From: Bacillota bacterium
GTDB lineage: Bacteria > Bacillota > Limnochordia > Darwinibacteriales > Darwinibacteriaceae
Length of the DNA: 7,939 nt
Direction: 5' to 3'
Assembly: GCA_012799115.1 (NCBI GenBank)
Contig: JAAZLY010000214.1
Span: forward strand, 1-7,939
Below the pieces are notes generated by a model. That model was given only the letters and a program-made list of their open reading frames with translations. It made no database searches and was not told where the DNA came from. The first letter of the stretch is position 1. The number at the start of each line of letters is the position of its first letter. Both the position numbers and the translations under genes were made by a program. Positions 1 to 7,090 of this stretch are shown here, piece by piece.

Positions 1-29
1 AGAGCAACGGCAACGCCTGCTAATTCCAT
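1..29 (-). CDS. Possible start of a further minus-strand gene (runs off left edge)
   Basis: ATG at 29-27 is preceded by GGAAGGAG (48-41), 11 bases away, which is a little long. The nine complete codons read MELAGVAVA, a hydrophobic start. It lies downstream of the terminator, so it would belong to a separate transcription unit. Too little is visible for a product call. The remaining bases 30-122 show no recognisable promoter and only a weak 5-bp inverted repeat (AGGCT/AGCCT at 101-116). Confidence 0.25.
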
Positions 30-122
30 AGATGGGTTGACTCCTTCCGCAGCTTTGTCCTCACTCTATTCCCGCCAGTACTCCCCTTCTCCTCCACCCT
101 AGGCTCAGGGAAGCCTCGCCTC

Positions 123-154
123 AAGAAAAAAAGACCGCACACTTTTTGCGGTCT
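123..154 (-). terminator. Strong intrinsic terminator ending the cluster
   Basis: On the minus strand AGACCGCA (154-147) pairs perfectly with TGCGGTCT (139-132) across a 7-base loop AAAAGTG, followed by a U run (131-126, then CUU). The 8-bp GC-rich stem plus U tract is a textbook rho-independent terminator. The T tract is only on the minus-strand side, so it works for the genes at 6991-153 and not for plus-strand transcripts. The GNAT stop codon overlaps the first stem arm by two bases. Confidence 0.92.
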
Positions 155-569
155 ATCGTTCCCTGCCAGATTGATACTGATAATTTCGCCTGATCATCCC
201 TTGGGTCCTCTGCATCCCCAACTTTTCATAGAAGCTGACCAAGCTCTGATCACAACATAGATCGACCATATAGAAATCCTTCAGTTCATCAAGCATACGC
301 CTGACAAGCTCCGCGCCAATACCTCTGCCTTGATACGATGGAACTACTTCTAACAAAGGAATATAAGCAGAGAGAATTCCATCACTGATGGCATTGACGA
401 AGCCAATGATTTCATGCGATCCAGAATCCACTGCGACAATCGATCGATAACTGTTGCGCAGAATAGAACGGTGCCTTTCCTCATTGGGTGGATTAGGCCA
501 ACCCTGAAAGAAGCCTCCATGGAGCTGAAGCTGATCGCACCTATCATCGTATATCACATAGGAAATCAT
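153..569 (-). CDS. GNAT-family N-acetyltransferase, substrate unknown
   Basis: The 138-residue protein is a single GNAT domain of normal size. The acetyl-CoA pyrophosphate-binding loop is VVPSYQGRGIGAELVRRML (Q80-G-R-G-I-G85); the second half has YMVDLCCD (100-107) and SFYEKLGM (112-119), the usual strand 6/helix 4 region. Upstream, GFVNAISDGILSAYIPLLEV is very like a widely conserved bacterial GNAT subgroup whose substrate I do not know. It would transfer acetyl from acetyl-CoA to an amine in the cytoplasm. The gene follows fdhD by 11 bases with its own good ribosome binding site, so it shares the transcript, but no established role in formate metabolism follows from this. Its TAG stop (153-155) lies inside the terminator stem. 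Confidence 0.88.
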   Translation of the reverse strand: MISYVIYDDRCDQLQLHGGFFQGWPNPPNEERHRSILRNSYRSIVAVDSGSHEIIGFVNAISDGILSAYIPLLEVVPSYQGRGIGAELVRRMLDELKDFYMVDLCCDQSLVSFYEKLGMQRTQGMIRRNYQYQSGRER

Positions 570-575
570 GATCGG

Positions 576-581
576 CCTCCC
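576..581 (-). promoter_or_regulatory. Ribosome binding site of the GNAT gene
   Basis: GGGAGG lies 6 bases before ATG 569 and begins at the last base of the fdhD stop codon TAG. The tight packing shows that the acetyltransferase gene is co-translated from the same message as fdhD. Confidence 0.65.
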
Positions 582-1279
582 TAGTCAACCAAAATGCGTT
601 CAGGTCCACTGTAGATGTTCATGCGCCGACCTCTCACAAAACCGCAAAGGGTTAGGTTATGGGCACGGGCTAGTTCCACCGATTGGGCCGTGGCAGGCGA
701 CTTGGAAATAACAATGGAGATCCCGGCGTTAATCGCCTTTTGTGCCATATACTTTGGGACCCGTCCACTGGTGATCATATAGACCTGGCTTAGATCCCAC
801 TCTTCTAGAAGGGCCTTGCCCAAAGCTTTATCTCCCGCATTATGCCTGCCCAGATCTTCCATGAAAATGGTCTCACCGTTTTTGTGTTGCAGCTTGCAGT
901 TATGCACTCCACCCGTACCAGCGAAGAGTTTGGATTGATCGTGAAAGGTCTCTACCGCATCGAACACTTCCTGGGCCGACAAGAGGATATTTTTCCCGAG
1001 CTCTCCCTTGGTTGGCTGAGGTTTTCCCTCTAGCACAACATCTGCCCGGTGTTCACTGATCGTAAGTTCTTTGACATCTGTCTTCCTGCTAATCACACCC
1101 TCGGCGAAGAGATGACCATAGATCATGCATTCCAAGTCCCTCGGTGTGCAAAGCAGATCAACAAAGCGTTCGCCATTGACAAAAAGGGCCAAGTCATACT
1201 CTTCAATAACCTTGTCCCGGACGGTACTTGGTCTGTTTTCTTCGATCCTAATAATCTCAAATTCTCTATAGACGTCCAC
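581..1279 (-). CDS. fdhD: Formate dehydrogenase accessory sulfurtransferase FdhD
   Basis: The 232-residue protein shows the FdhD signatures in order: RDLECMIYGHLFAEGVI (47-63), GTGGVHNCKL (121-130), FMEDLGRHNAGDKALG (139-154), ITSGRVPKYMAQKA (169-182), ISKSPAT (191-197), LTLCGFVRGRRMNIYS (209-224). FdhD carries sulfur from a cysteine desulfurase to the bis-MGD cofactor, a step needed for active formate dehydrogenase (shown in E. coli). Where E. coli FdhD has a functional C-x2-C pair, this protein has only C128, with Val125 at the first position; this single-Cys form appears in other members. It starts at GTG 1279 with AAGGAT 8 bases upstream, 28 bases after the mobA stop; an ATG in between is in another frame and closes quickly. 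Confidence 0.93.
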   Translation of the reverse strand: MDVYREFEIIRIEENRPSTVRDKVIEEYDLALFVNGERFVDLLCTPRDLECMIYGHLFAEGVISRKTDVKELTISEHRADVVLEGKPQPTKGELGKNILLSAQEVFDAVETFHDQSKLFAGTGGVHNCKLQHKNGETIFMEDLGRHNAGDKALGKALLEEWDLSQVYMITSGRVPKYMAQKAINAGISIVISKSPATAQSVELARAHNLTLCGFVRGRRMNIYSGPERILVD

Positions 1280-1307
1280 GATCTACCATCCTTTCAAGCC
1301 GCGATAA

Positions 1308-1907
1308 TCACCCTTTGAACTTGGCGCGAAATGCTTCATATTCTTCAGGTGTGTTCAGGTTCGTAAAAGCTCGCCAATCCGGGAGAAACCGCCTTGCGGT
1401 CTCTTCAGGGATCACGAGTGCATCAATCTTCCTCGTAAAACGCTGTACCGAATATCTGCCTGCCGAGAGTTCCTCTTCCAACGTCACCAATGCAGGGCGA
1501 AGGAGAAAGGAGTGGAACACCTCCAAGTGATCCCCACGCTGGGTGACGCAAGCATGGTAGCTACCCTTTTCTAGCTCTCCCATCATGAAGTCAAGATAGG
1601 GAATCTCAAGGTAGGGCATGTCACAGGCGATCACGAAAACCGCTTCGCTCCTAGAACTTCGAAGCGCAGCGTGAATGCCCCCTAAGGGTCCGATATTCTC
1701 ATAGACATCTTGGATCACCCTAACCCTTGACTGATCATAAAGTTCAGGGGTTGGACTGGAGATCATAATATCGCTAAAGCGAGTCTGGAGCAGATCAATC
1801 AAGTGCTCCCCAATCAAGCGATCTCGCATCTGTAGAAGCTGCTTATCAAAACCCATGCGGGTGGACTTACCACCCGCAAGGATCACTGCACTACCAAACT
1901 TAGGCAC
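1308..1907 (-). CDS. mobA: Molybdenum cofactor guanylyltransferase MobA
   Basis: The 199-residue length fits the family. The N-terminus AVILAGGKSTRMGFDKQLL is the GTP-binding signature LAGGxSxRMGxDK; FVIACDMPYLEIPYLDF carries the metal-binding Asp of this nucleotidyltransferase fold; the C-terminal FTNLNTPEEY is the family's usual closing motif. MobA transfers GMP from GTP to Mo- or W-molybdopterin to make the guanine dinucleotide cofactor that the bis-pterin enzyme FdhA needs, so its position directly behind fdhA is functionally coherent. The GTG start at 1907 overlaps the fdhA TAA by 8 bases with only a weak AAGG upstream, suggesting translation coupled to fdhA. MobA and CTP-using MocA look alike; the RMG motif and the formate dehydrogenase context favour MobA. 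Confidence 0.93.
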   Translation of the reverse strand: MPKFGSAVILAGGKSTRMGFDKQLLQMRDRLIGEHLIDLLQTRFSDIMISSPTPELYDQSRVRVIQDVYENIGPLGGIHAALRSSRSEAVFVIACDMPYLEIPYLDFMMGELEKGSYHACVTQRGDHLEVFHSFLLRPALVTLEEELSAGRYSVQRFTRKIDALVIPEETARRFLPDWRAFTNLNTPEEYEAFRAKFKG

Positions 1908-4590
1908 TTTGATGTGTCGCCTTTTCCACTTTTACTGCGCAAACCTTGTACTCAGGAGTCTGACTAATTGAATCGACTTCGCTGCTGGTTAGCACATTGG
2001 CGGATCCATCAGCAAAGTGGAAAGGCATAAATACCACACCTTCCGGCACACGCTCGGTCACCCGAGCTTCCGACTCAATTTGGCCCCTTCTGGACGAAAC
2101 CTTCACCCTTCCTCCCTGGGACAAACCGTGTTTAGCAGCATCAACCGGATTGATTTCAATGAAGGATCGTCCTTCAATCTCCATCAACTCTTCCGTCTTA
2201 CCGGTCATGGTCGGTGTATTGTAATGGTAGAGCAACCGTCCGGTGGAAAGAAGCATGGGATACTCATCATCAGGCAGTTCGCCTGAGGGAATGTATGGCG
2301 ATGGTCTGAAGAGAGCACGCTCGCCTCTGGAGAATTGTCCTTTGTGCAAATACGGAGTTCCAGGATGATCCGGTGTTGGACAAGGCCACTGCACTGGATC
2401 TGTCTCAAGGCGATTGTGGCTGATTCCTCCGAAGGAAGGAGTCAACCTGGCGATCTCGTCCATGATCTCCCTTGATGAAGTGAAGCCAGGATCAAAGCCC
2501 ATCCGGCGCATAATCTCTGCCAGAATGGCCCAGTCTTCTCGGCTTTCACCAGGACCGTCAACAGCTTTGCGTACTCGCTGCACTCTACGCTCTGTATTGG
2601 TAAAGGTGCCTTCCTTCTCGGCAAAGCAGGTTGCAGGCAAGACTACATCTGCAAGTTCAGCCGTCTCTGTAAGGAAGATGTCTTGTACCACGAAGAAATC
2701 GAGATTCCTCAAGGCCTTTTCCACATGGGCCGTGTTGGGATCGCTGAGCATCGGATTCTCACCCATGATGTAGATGGCCCGAACCTCACCTGTCACAGCC
2801 CTATTCATCGCTTCAATGCTGGTTAGACCAGGAGTGGACGGAAGCTCAACGCCCCATGCCTTGGAGAACTTCGCCCGAATGTCGGGGTCAGAGACCTTCT
2901 GATACCCTGAATACATGGCAGGTATAGCTCCCATGTCGCAAGCGCCCTGCACGTTGTTCTGACCGCGTAGAGGATTGACACCGGCAGCATACTTACCTAC
3001 ATTGCCGCAGAGCAGGGCAAGGTTAGAAATGGACATGACGCCAGAGGTTCCTGTAGAGTGTTCTGTCACAACTAGGCAATAGTAAATCGGTGCACGTTCA
3101 CCACTGGCATACAGCCTGGCGGCGAACTTCAGATCTTCTGGATCAATGCCACAGATCTCTGCAGCTTTCTCTGGAGTATAATCCTTAACGATCTCCCAAA
3201 GGGCGTCAAAGCCCTCGGTTTGGTTTTCCACATATTCTTTATCCATCAAACCTTCGGTAATGATGGTATGCATCATACCGTTTAGGAGGGCAATATTGGT
3301 GCCCGGAGTGAGCTGCAGGTGCACAGTTGCTTCTTTAGCCAGGTCAATGACTCTTGGATCGGCTACAATCAGTTTGGCACCGCGCTTTCTTGCTTGACGG
3401 ATTTGAGCACCCATCACTGGATGGGCCTCTGTTGGATTCGATCCGATCAAGAAAATGACATCGGCATCGGCGACTTCCGCTACGGAATTTGTCATGGCTC
3501 CGCTACCTAACGTGATGGCTAGACCAGCCACCGTAGGAGCGTGTCAGACACGGGCACAATTGTCTACACTATTTGTGCCAATCGCCCCTCTCATCATTTT
3601 CATGAAGGTATAGTTGTCTTCATTGGTCGTCCGTGACGAAGAAAAACCTGCAATTGCGTCAGGACCACTTTCGGTCTTGATCTTCTGGAGATTGTCTACT
3701 ACGTAATCAAGGGCTTCATCCCAGCTTGCTGGCTGTAGTTCACCATCTTTACGGATTAGAGGTGTCGTCAGCCGGTCGGGATGATCGATAAATTTGTAGG
3801 CAAACTTGCCCTTAACGCAGAGAAGACCCTTGTTGGAATGACCGTCGGCCGGTTCTACTCCAACGACTTTGCCCTTCTTCACCAATAAGTCCATCTGGCA
3901 ACCTACAGCACAGTAGGAGCAAGTGGTGCGGGTTTTCGCAAGTTCCCAGGAACGATAATTCTTGCTTGCTTTCGTAGCCAAGGCGCCCGTGGGACAAACC
4001 GAAACACAGTTGCCGCAGGATACACAATTACTGTCAATAAACAGCTCGTTAAAGGGCATTCCTACGACAGTGTCAATCCCCCGTCCACTGAGATTTAAGG
4101 TGTGGTTCACCTGGCGATCATTACAGACCCTGACACATCTACGGCAGAGAATGCACTTATGGGGATCATAGTCAAAAAAGCGATTGGTATCGTCAATTTG
4201 CCAATCCCGGGGTTGAACCTTGAATCTTGGTTCCCGAATCCCGTAATCCAAGGCATATTGATAAAGCTTGCACTTTCCTGTATCAGAACAAGAAAAGCAA
4301 TCTATATTGTGGTCGGCTAGGAGCATCTCGACAATAAAGCGGCGCCAGGCGTGAATCTTCTCGTTCATTGTAGTGATGTTCATGCCTTCACCGCACACGG
4401 TGGCACAAGAAACCTTTAGGTCCCGGGCTCCTTCCACTTCTACCACGCACATACGGCAGGAGCCTTCTGGTGCAAGGTGCTTGAGATGGCAGAGTGTAGG
4501 TATTTCGACGCCAACAAGTTCGCAGGCCTCAAGAATCGTTGTGCCTTCCTTAACCTGTAGCTTCTGACCATCAATGGTTACATTTAACAT
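1900..4590 (-). CDS. fdhA: Selenocysteine-containing formate dehydrogenase catalytic subunit with NuoG-like Fe-S N-terminus (UGA 3544-3546 read as Sec)
   Basis: Reading UGA codon 349 as selenocysteine gives 896 residues, close to the length I recall for clostridial FdhA of the Moorella type. Domains: plant-type [2Fe-2S] (C34, C45, C48, C62); His-Cys [4Fe-4S] (H94, C98, C101, C107); two ferredoxin-type [4Fe-4S] (C146/149/152/156 and C189/192/195/199); then the Mo/W-bis-pterin oxidoreductase with its own [4Fe-4S] (C224, C227, C231, C258), active site NCARV-U349-HAPT, PLRGQNNVQGACDMG, and a C-terminal dinucleotide-binding domain starting near YPMLLSTGRLLYHYNT. Sec should ligate Mo or W and the following His assists hydride/proton transfer, as established for E. 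coli FdhF. The enzyme interconverts formate and CO2. There is no twin-arginine signal or membrane segment, so it is cytoplasmic. ATG 4590 is preferred over GTG 4596 because of ribosome binding site spacing. The stop TAA overlaps the mobA start. Translation needs selA/B/C/D, none of which is visible here. Confidence 0.95.
3514..3546 (-). promoter_or_regulatory. UGA selenocysteine codon and bacterial SECIS-like hairpin in fdhA
   Basis: UGA occupies 3546-3544. After 11 bases the mRNA can form a 7-bp stem GGUGGCU/AGCCAUC (one G-U pair) closed by the 5-base loop GGUCU (3532-3514). The GGUCU loop and its distance from UGA (GGU starts at base 22 counting the U of UGA as 1) are the same as in my recollection of E. 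coli fdhF, whose apical loop GGUCU contacts SelB. The hairpin lies inside the coding sequence, as is normal in bacteria. Confidence 0.88.
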
Positions 4591-4598
4591 TCGCACAT

Positions 4599-4604
4599 CT
4601 CCTT
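4599..4604 (-). promoter_or_regulatory. Ribosome binding site that decides the fdhA start
   Basis: AAGGAG sits 8 bases before ATG 4590 but only 2 bases before the in-frame GTG at 4596. The ATG is therefore the better start, giving an N-terminus MLNVTIDG that matches the usual beginning of this [2Fe-2S] domain. Confidence 0.7.
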
Positions 4605-4608
4605 TCTG

Positions 4609-6492
4609 TCATTGTTTTATAATTGAATCAAACGGGCACGCTTCCATACAGGCTCCGCACTTAATGCAGAGTTCCTGGTCAATCACGTAAGGCGTCTGTC
4701 TGTCACCACTAATACACTTGACGGGACAAACCTTGGCACAGATGCCGCAGCGCTTACATTTCTCTGGAATGATGTAGTATTGGAAGAGGGCGGTACATAC
4801 TCCAGCTCGACACTTCTTGTCGCGCACATGCTCCTCATATTCCTCCCAGAAATAGCGCATGGTGCTTAAGACCGGATTCGGTGCTGTCTGTCCGAGACCA
4901 CAAAGGGATGCCGCTTTGATGTTTTCACCAAGCTCCTTGAGTTTCTCTAGGTCTTCCACTTCGCCTTTGCCCTCGACAATGCGGTTCAGCATATCGAGCA
5001 TCACGGTTGTTCCCACTCTACAAGGAGGACACTTTCCGCAAGATTCCTCTTGGGTAAAATCTAAAAAGAATCGAGCCAAGTCAACCATACAAGTATCTTC
5101 AGCCATGATGATCAAGCCACCAGAGCCCATGATGGTACCTAATTTGGCCAAGTTGTCATAGTCGATGGGTGTATCTAAAAACTCTGCGGGAATACAGCCG
5201 CCGGATGGGCCTCCAGTCTGAGCTCCTTTGAACTGCTTTCCTTCTGGGATACCTCCACCAATGTCAAAGATCACTTCACGCAGAGTCGTACCCATGGGGA
5301 TTTCCGCCAAACCGATGTTATTAATCTCTCCAGCTAGAGCGAAGACCTTGGTTCCCTTACTGTTCTCTGAACCAATGCTACCGAACCAATCGGAGCCCCT
5401 GCGAATAATGGGAGCGATGTTGGCAAATGTCTCCACATTATTAATGATGGTGGGTTTGCCCCACAGTCCTGAGACTGCAGGATAGGGTGGTCGCAACCTG
5501 GGCTCGCCCCGTTCACCCTCGATGGAGGCCAAGAGTGCAGTTTCTTCACCGCAAACAAAGGCCCCTGCACCAAGGCGGACCTCAAGGTCAAAGGAAAAGT
5601 CTGTGCCTAGGATATTCTCACCCAATAAGCCCTGTTCTTTGGCTTGTGAGATAGCCAAGTTCAGACGCTTCACAGCAATGGGATATTCAGCCCGACAATA
5701 GACATAGCCTTTATTGGCGCCAATGGCATAAGCCCCGATCGCCATACCTTCTACCACACTGTGGGGATCGCCCTCTAGAATACTACGATCCATAAAGGCA
5801 CCGGGGTCGCCTTCGTCAGCGTTACAGACGATATACTTCTGTCCGGGAGGCTGTTTATGGGCAAATTCCCACTTCATCCCAGTGGAGAATCCGCCGCCGC
5901 CCCTACCCCTTAGGCCTGACTTCTTCACTTCTTCTATGACGTCCGCGGGAGTCATTTCCGTCAACACTTTTGCCAGGGACTGATAACCGTCCCGGGCTAT
6001 ATATTCGCCGAGGGACTCGGGGTTGATCACTCCGCAATTTTTGAGGGCAATACGAACCTGGGTCTTGAAAAAGGGCACATCGCCGACGTTCACAATCTCG
6101 GCTTCGGCTTGTTGCTCCTTAGGAAGAAGGCTCCCGCCGTTCACTGCCCACTCCGTAATGACTTGACCGCCAGCAATATGGTCAGTTACAATCTTGCGAG
6201 CCTTTTCGGCATCAATATGACCATAGAGAACCTGGCGATCTGGCAAGATTACTTCAGCCAAAGGTTCTTGAGCGCAAAAGCCAATACATCCCGTTTGGGC
6301 AACCACAACATCTTCGATGCCTTGCTGTCTAAGCTCATCGCATATCGCCTCATAGACCTCCTGGGCACCTGCTGCAATACCGCAAGTTCCCATGCCAACA
6401 AGTATCTTAGCCTGCTTGTCGGCCTTTTCTTGACGCGAGCGCTCTTCTTGTTGGATCTTGAACTCCCTCAAATCTTCTAACGTTCTAATCAC
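4609..6492 (-). CDS. fdhB: NuoF-like FMN/NAD(P)-binding diaphorase subunit with C-terminal two-cluster ferredoxin domain (FdhB-type)
   Basis: At 627 residues this is longer than respiratory NuoF (about 430-450) and matches the HydB/HndC type. Domains in order: N-terminal thioredoxin-like ferredoxin domain (about 25-120; C37 in GTCGIAAGA, C69 and C73 in GCIGFC); FMN/NADH domain with GRGGGGFSTGMKW (197-208), CNADEGDPGAFMDRS (223-237) and CGEETALL (314-321); an SLBB-like region (about 380-440); the N3-type [4Fe-4S] ligands C485, C488, C491 and C531; and two [4Fe-4S] ferredoxin motifs at C579/582/585/589 and C609/612/615/619. It should oxidise or reduce NAD(P)(H) at FMN and relay electrons to the catalytic subunit. 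The extra ferredoxin domain is typical of soluble, often electron-bifurcating complexes. It starts at GTG 6492 with GGAGGTGA (6506-6499) six bases upstream; 18 bases separate its TGA stop from the fdhA ATG. Confidence 0.93.
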   Translation of the reverse strand: MIRTLEDLREFKIQQEERSRQEKADKQAKILVGMGTCGIAAGAQEVYEAICDELRQQGIEDVVVAQTGCIGFCAQEPLAEVILPDRQVLYGHIDAEKARKIVTDHIAGGQVITEWAVNGGSLLPKEQQAEAEIVNVGDVPFFKTQVRIALKNCGVINPESLGEYIARDGYQSLAKVLTEMTPADVIEEVKKSGLRGRGGGGFSTGMKWEFAHKQPPGQKYIVCNADEGDPGAFMDRSILEGDPHSVVEGMAIGAYAIGANKGYVYCRAEYPIAVKRLNLAISQAKEQGLLGENILGTDFSFDLEVRLGAGAFVCGEETALLASIEGERGEPRLRPPYPAVSGLWGKPTIINNVETFANIAPIIRRGSDWFGSIGSENSKGTKVFALAGEINNIGLAEIPMGTTLREVIFDIGGGIPEGKQFKGAQTGGPSGGCIPAEFLDTPIDYDNLAKLGTIMGSGGLIIMAEDTCMVDLARFFLDFTQEESCGKCPPCRVGTTVMLDMLNRIVEGKGEVEDLEKLKELGENIKAASLCGLGQTAPNPVLSTMRYFWEEYEEHVRDKKCRAGVCTALFQYYIIPEKCKRCGICAKVCPVKCISGDRQTPYVIDQELCIKCGACMEACPFDSIIKQ

Positions 6493-6517
6493 GGACCCTC
6501 ACCTCCACTTCCATTCA

Positions 6518-6991
6518 CTATTCGTATTGCTTAATGATTTCCTTTGCCTTATCGGCGTCGACAAGGCCATATGCCTTTTGATTGATGGTCATAACAGGAG
6601 CAAGGCTACAAGCTCCGAGGCAACGCACCGCTGCTAAGGAGAACTTACCATCCTGTGTGGTCTCACCGGCTCTGATACCTAACTCTTCCTCTAGGCTGCT
6701 AATGACGGCAGGTGCACCCTTGACATAGCAGGCGGTTCCATTACAGACAGCGATTTGGTATTTACCTTTCGGCTCCACCGAGAAATGATGGTAGAAAGAA
6801 ACCACACCATAAACCTTATTCAAGGGAACGCGCAACCCTTCGGCGATGGCCTCCTGAACATCCCGGGGTAGATACCCCATTATTTCCTGTGCCTTATGCA
6901 GCACTTCGATCAGTGCAGATTCCTGACCACGATGGGCTTCAATGACTTCATTCAGCTCATCCCAGGGCGTCTTACAATTACAGGTTCCCAT
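6518..6991 (-). CDS. NuoE-like thioredoxin-fold [2Fe-2S] subunit of NAD(P)-linked formate dehydrogenase
   Basis: This 157-residue protein has the standard length and layout of the 24-kDa (NuoE/HydC/HndA) family: a helical N-terminal part with LIEVLHKAQEIMGYLP, VYGVVSFYHHF, then the thioredoxin-like [2Fe-2S] domain with C83 and C88 (VCNGTAC) and C124 and C128 (CLGAC). It passes electrons to or from the FMN subunit encoded next, and acts in the cytoplasm (no signal peptide or membrane segment). The N-terminus carries an additional Cys pair, MGTCNCK (C4, C6), outside the classic ligands. It has a strong ribosome binding site and ATG start. It ends in TAG followed at once by an in-frame TGA, 25 bases before the next gene. 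Homologues serve complex I, [FeFe] hydrogenases and formate dehydrogenases; the downstream fdhA makes the last assignment the natural one. Confidence 0.93.
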   Translation of the reverse strand: MGTCNCKTPWDELNEVIEAHRGQESALIEVLHKAQEIMGYLPRDVQEAIAEGLRVPLNKVYGVVSFYHHFSVEPKGKYQIAVCNGTACYVKGAPAVISSLEEELGIRAGETTQDGKFSLAAVRCLGACSLAPVMTINQKAYGLVDADKAKEIIKQYE

Positions 6992-6995
6992 AATG

Positions 6996-7002
6996 ACCTC
7001 CT
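6996..7002 (-). promoter_or_regulatory. Strong ribosome binding site of the NuoE-like gene
   Basis: AGGAGGT lies 4 bases before ATG 6991. It is a near-perfect complement of the 16S rRNA tail and fixes the start of the first formate dehydrogenase gene. Confidence 0.8.
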
Positions 7003-7090
7003 GTGAAATAATTATCGTAGTATTTACAAATCAACATATTATTATTATGCATTCAAGGTAAGAATCCTTTGGCTACTTTTGGATCTTTTC
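7003..7090 (-). promoter_or_regulatory. AT-rich intergenic leader before the formate dehydrogenase genes; probable but unproven promoter region
   Basis: The 99 bases between the kinase-like gene and the nuoE-like gene are the longest gap inside the cluster and are visibly AT-rich (GCATAATAATAATATG near 7051-7036), unlike the 10-30 base gaps elsewhere. A start of transcription here is plausible. No promoter pair stands out: the best sigma-A-like combination I find (TTCTTA near 7064-7059, 17 bases, TAATAT near 7041-7036) matches consensus poorly. The GATAAT at 7016-7011 lies too close to the ribosome binding site to serve as a -10. I see no convincing terminator for the upstream genes and no riboswitch fold. 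Confidence 0.3.

Noticed and set aside
1..102. Plus-strand open frame from the left edge ending at TAG 100-102
   Set aside because: The translation is a Ser/Pro-rich low-complexity string with no family resemblance, and there is no terminator for plus-strand transcription after it.
1900..3531. A separate 543-residue molybdopterin oxidoreductase gene beginning at GTG 3531
   Set aside because: It is the same frame as the 5' part of fdhA and follows a UGA in the FdhA active-site context with a SECIS hairpin; there is no ribosome binding site at 3531. It is the second half of one selenoprotein.
842..6480. Multiple plus-strand and alternate-frame open frames of 60-123 codons opposite the genes
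   Set aside because: They lie inside strongly conserved minus-strand genes, lack ribosome binding sites and show no recognisable motifs; they are shadows.
7010..7040. Rex- or FNR/CRP-like palindrome (TTTGTAAATA ... TATTTCACA on the minus strand)
   Set aside because: The half sites are imperfect and about 10 bases apart, wider than in either consensus operator.
7060..7090. Terminator after the kinase-like gene (AAGATCC / GGATTCTT)
   Set aside because: The stem needs a bulge, is AT-rich and has no following U run.
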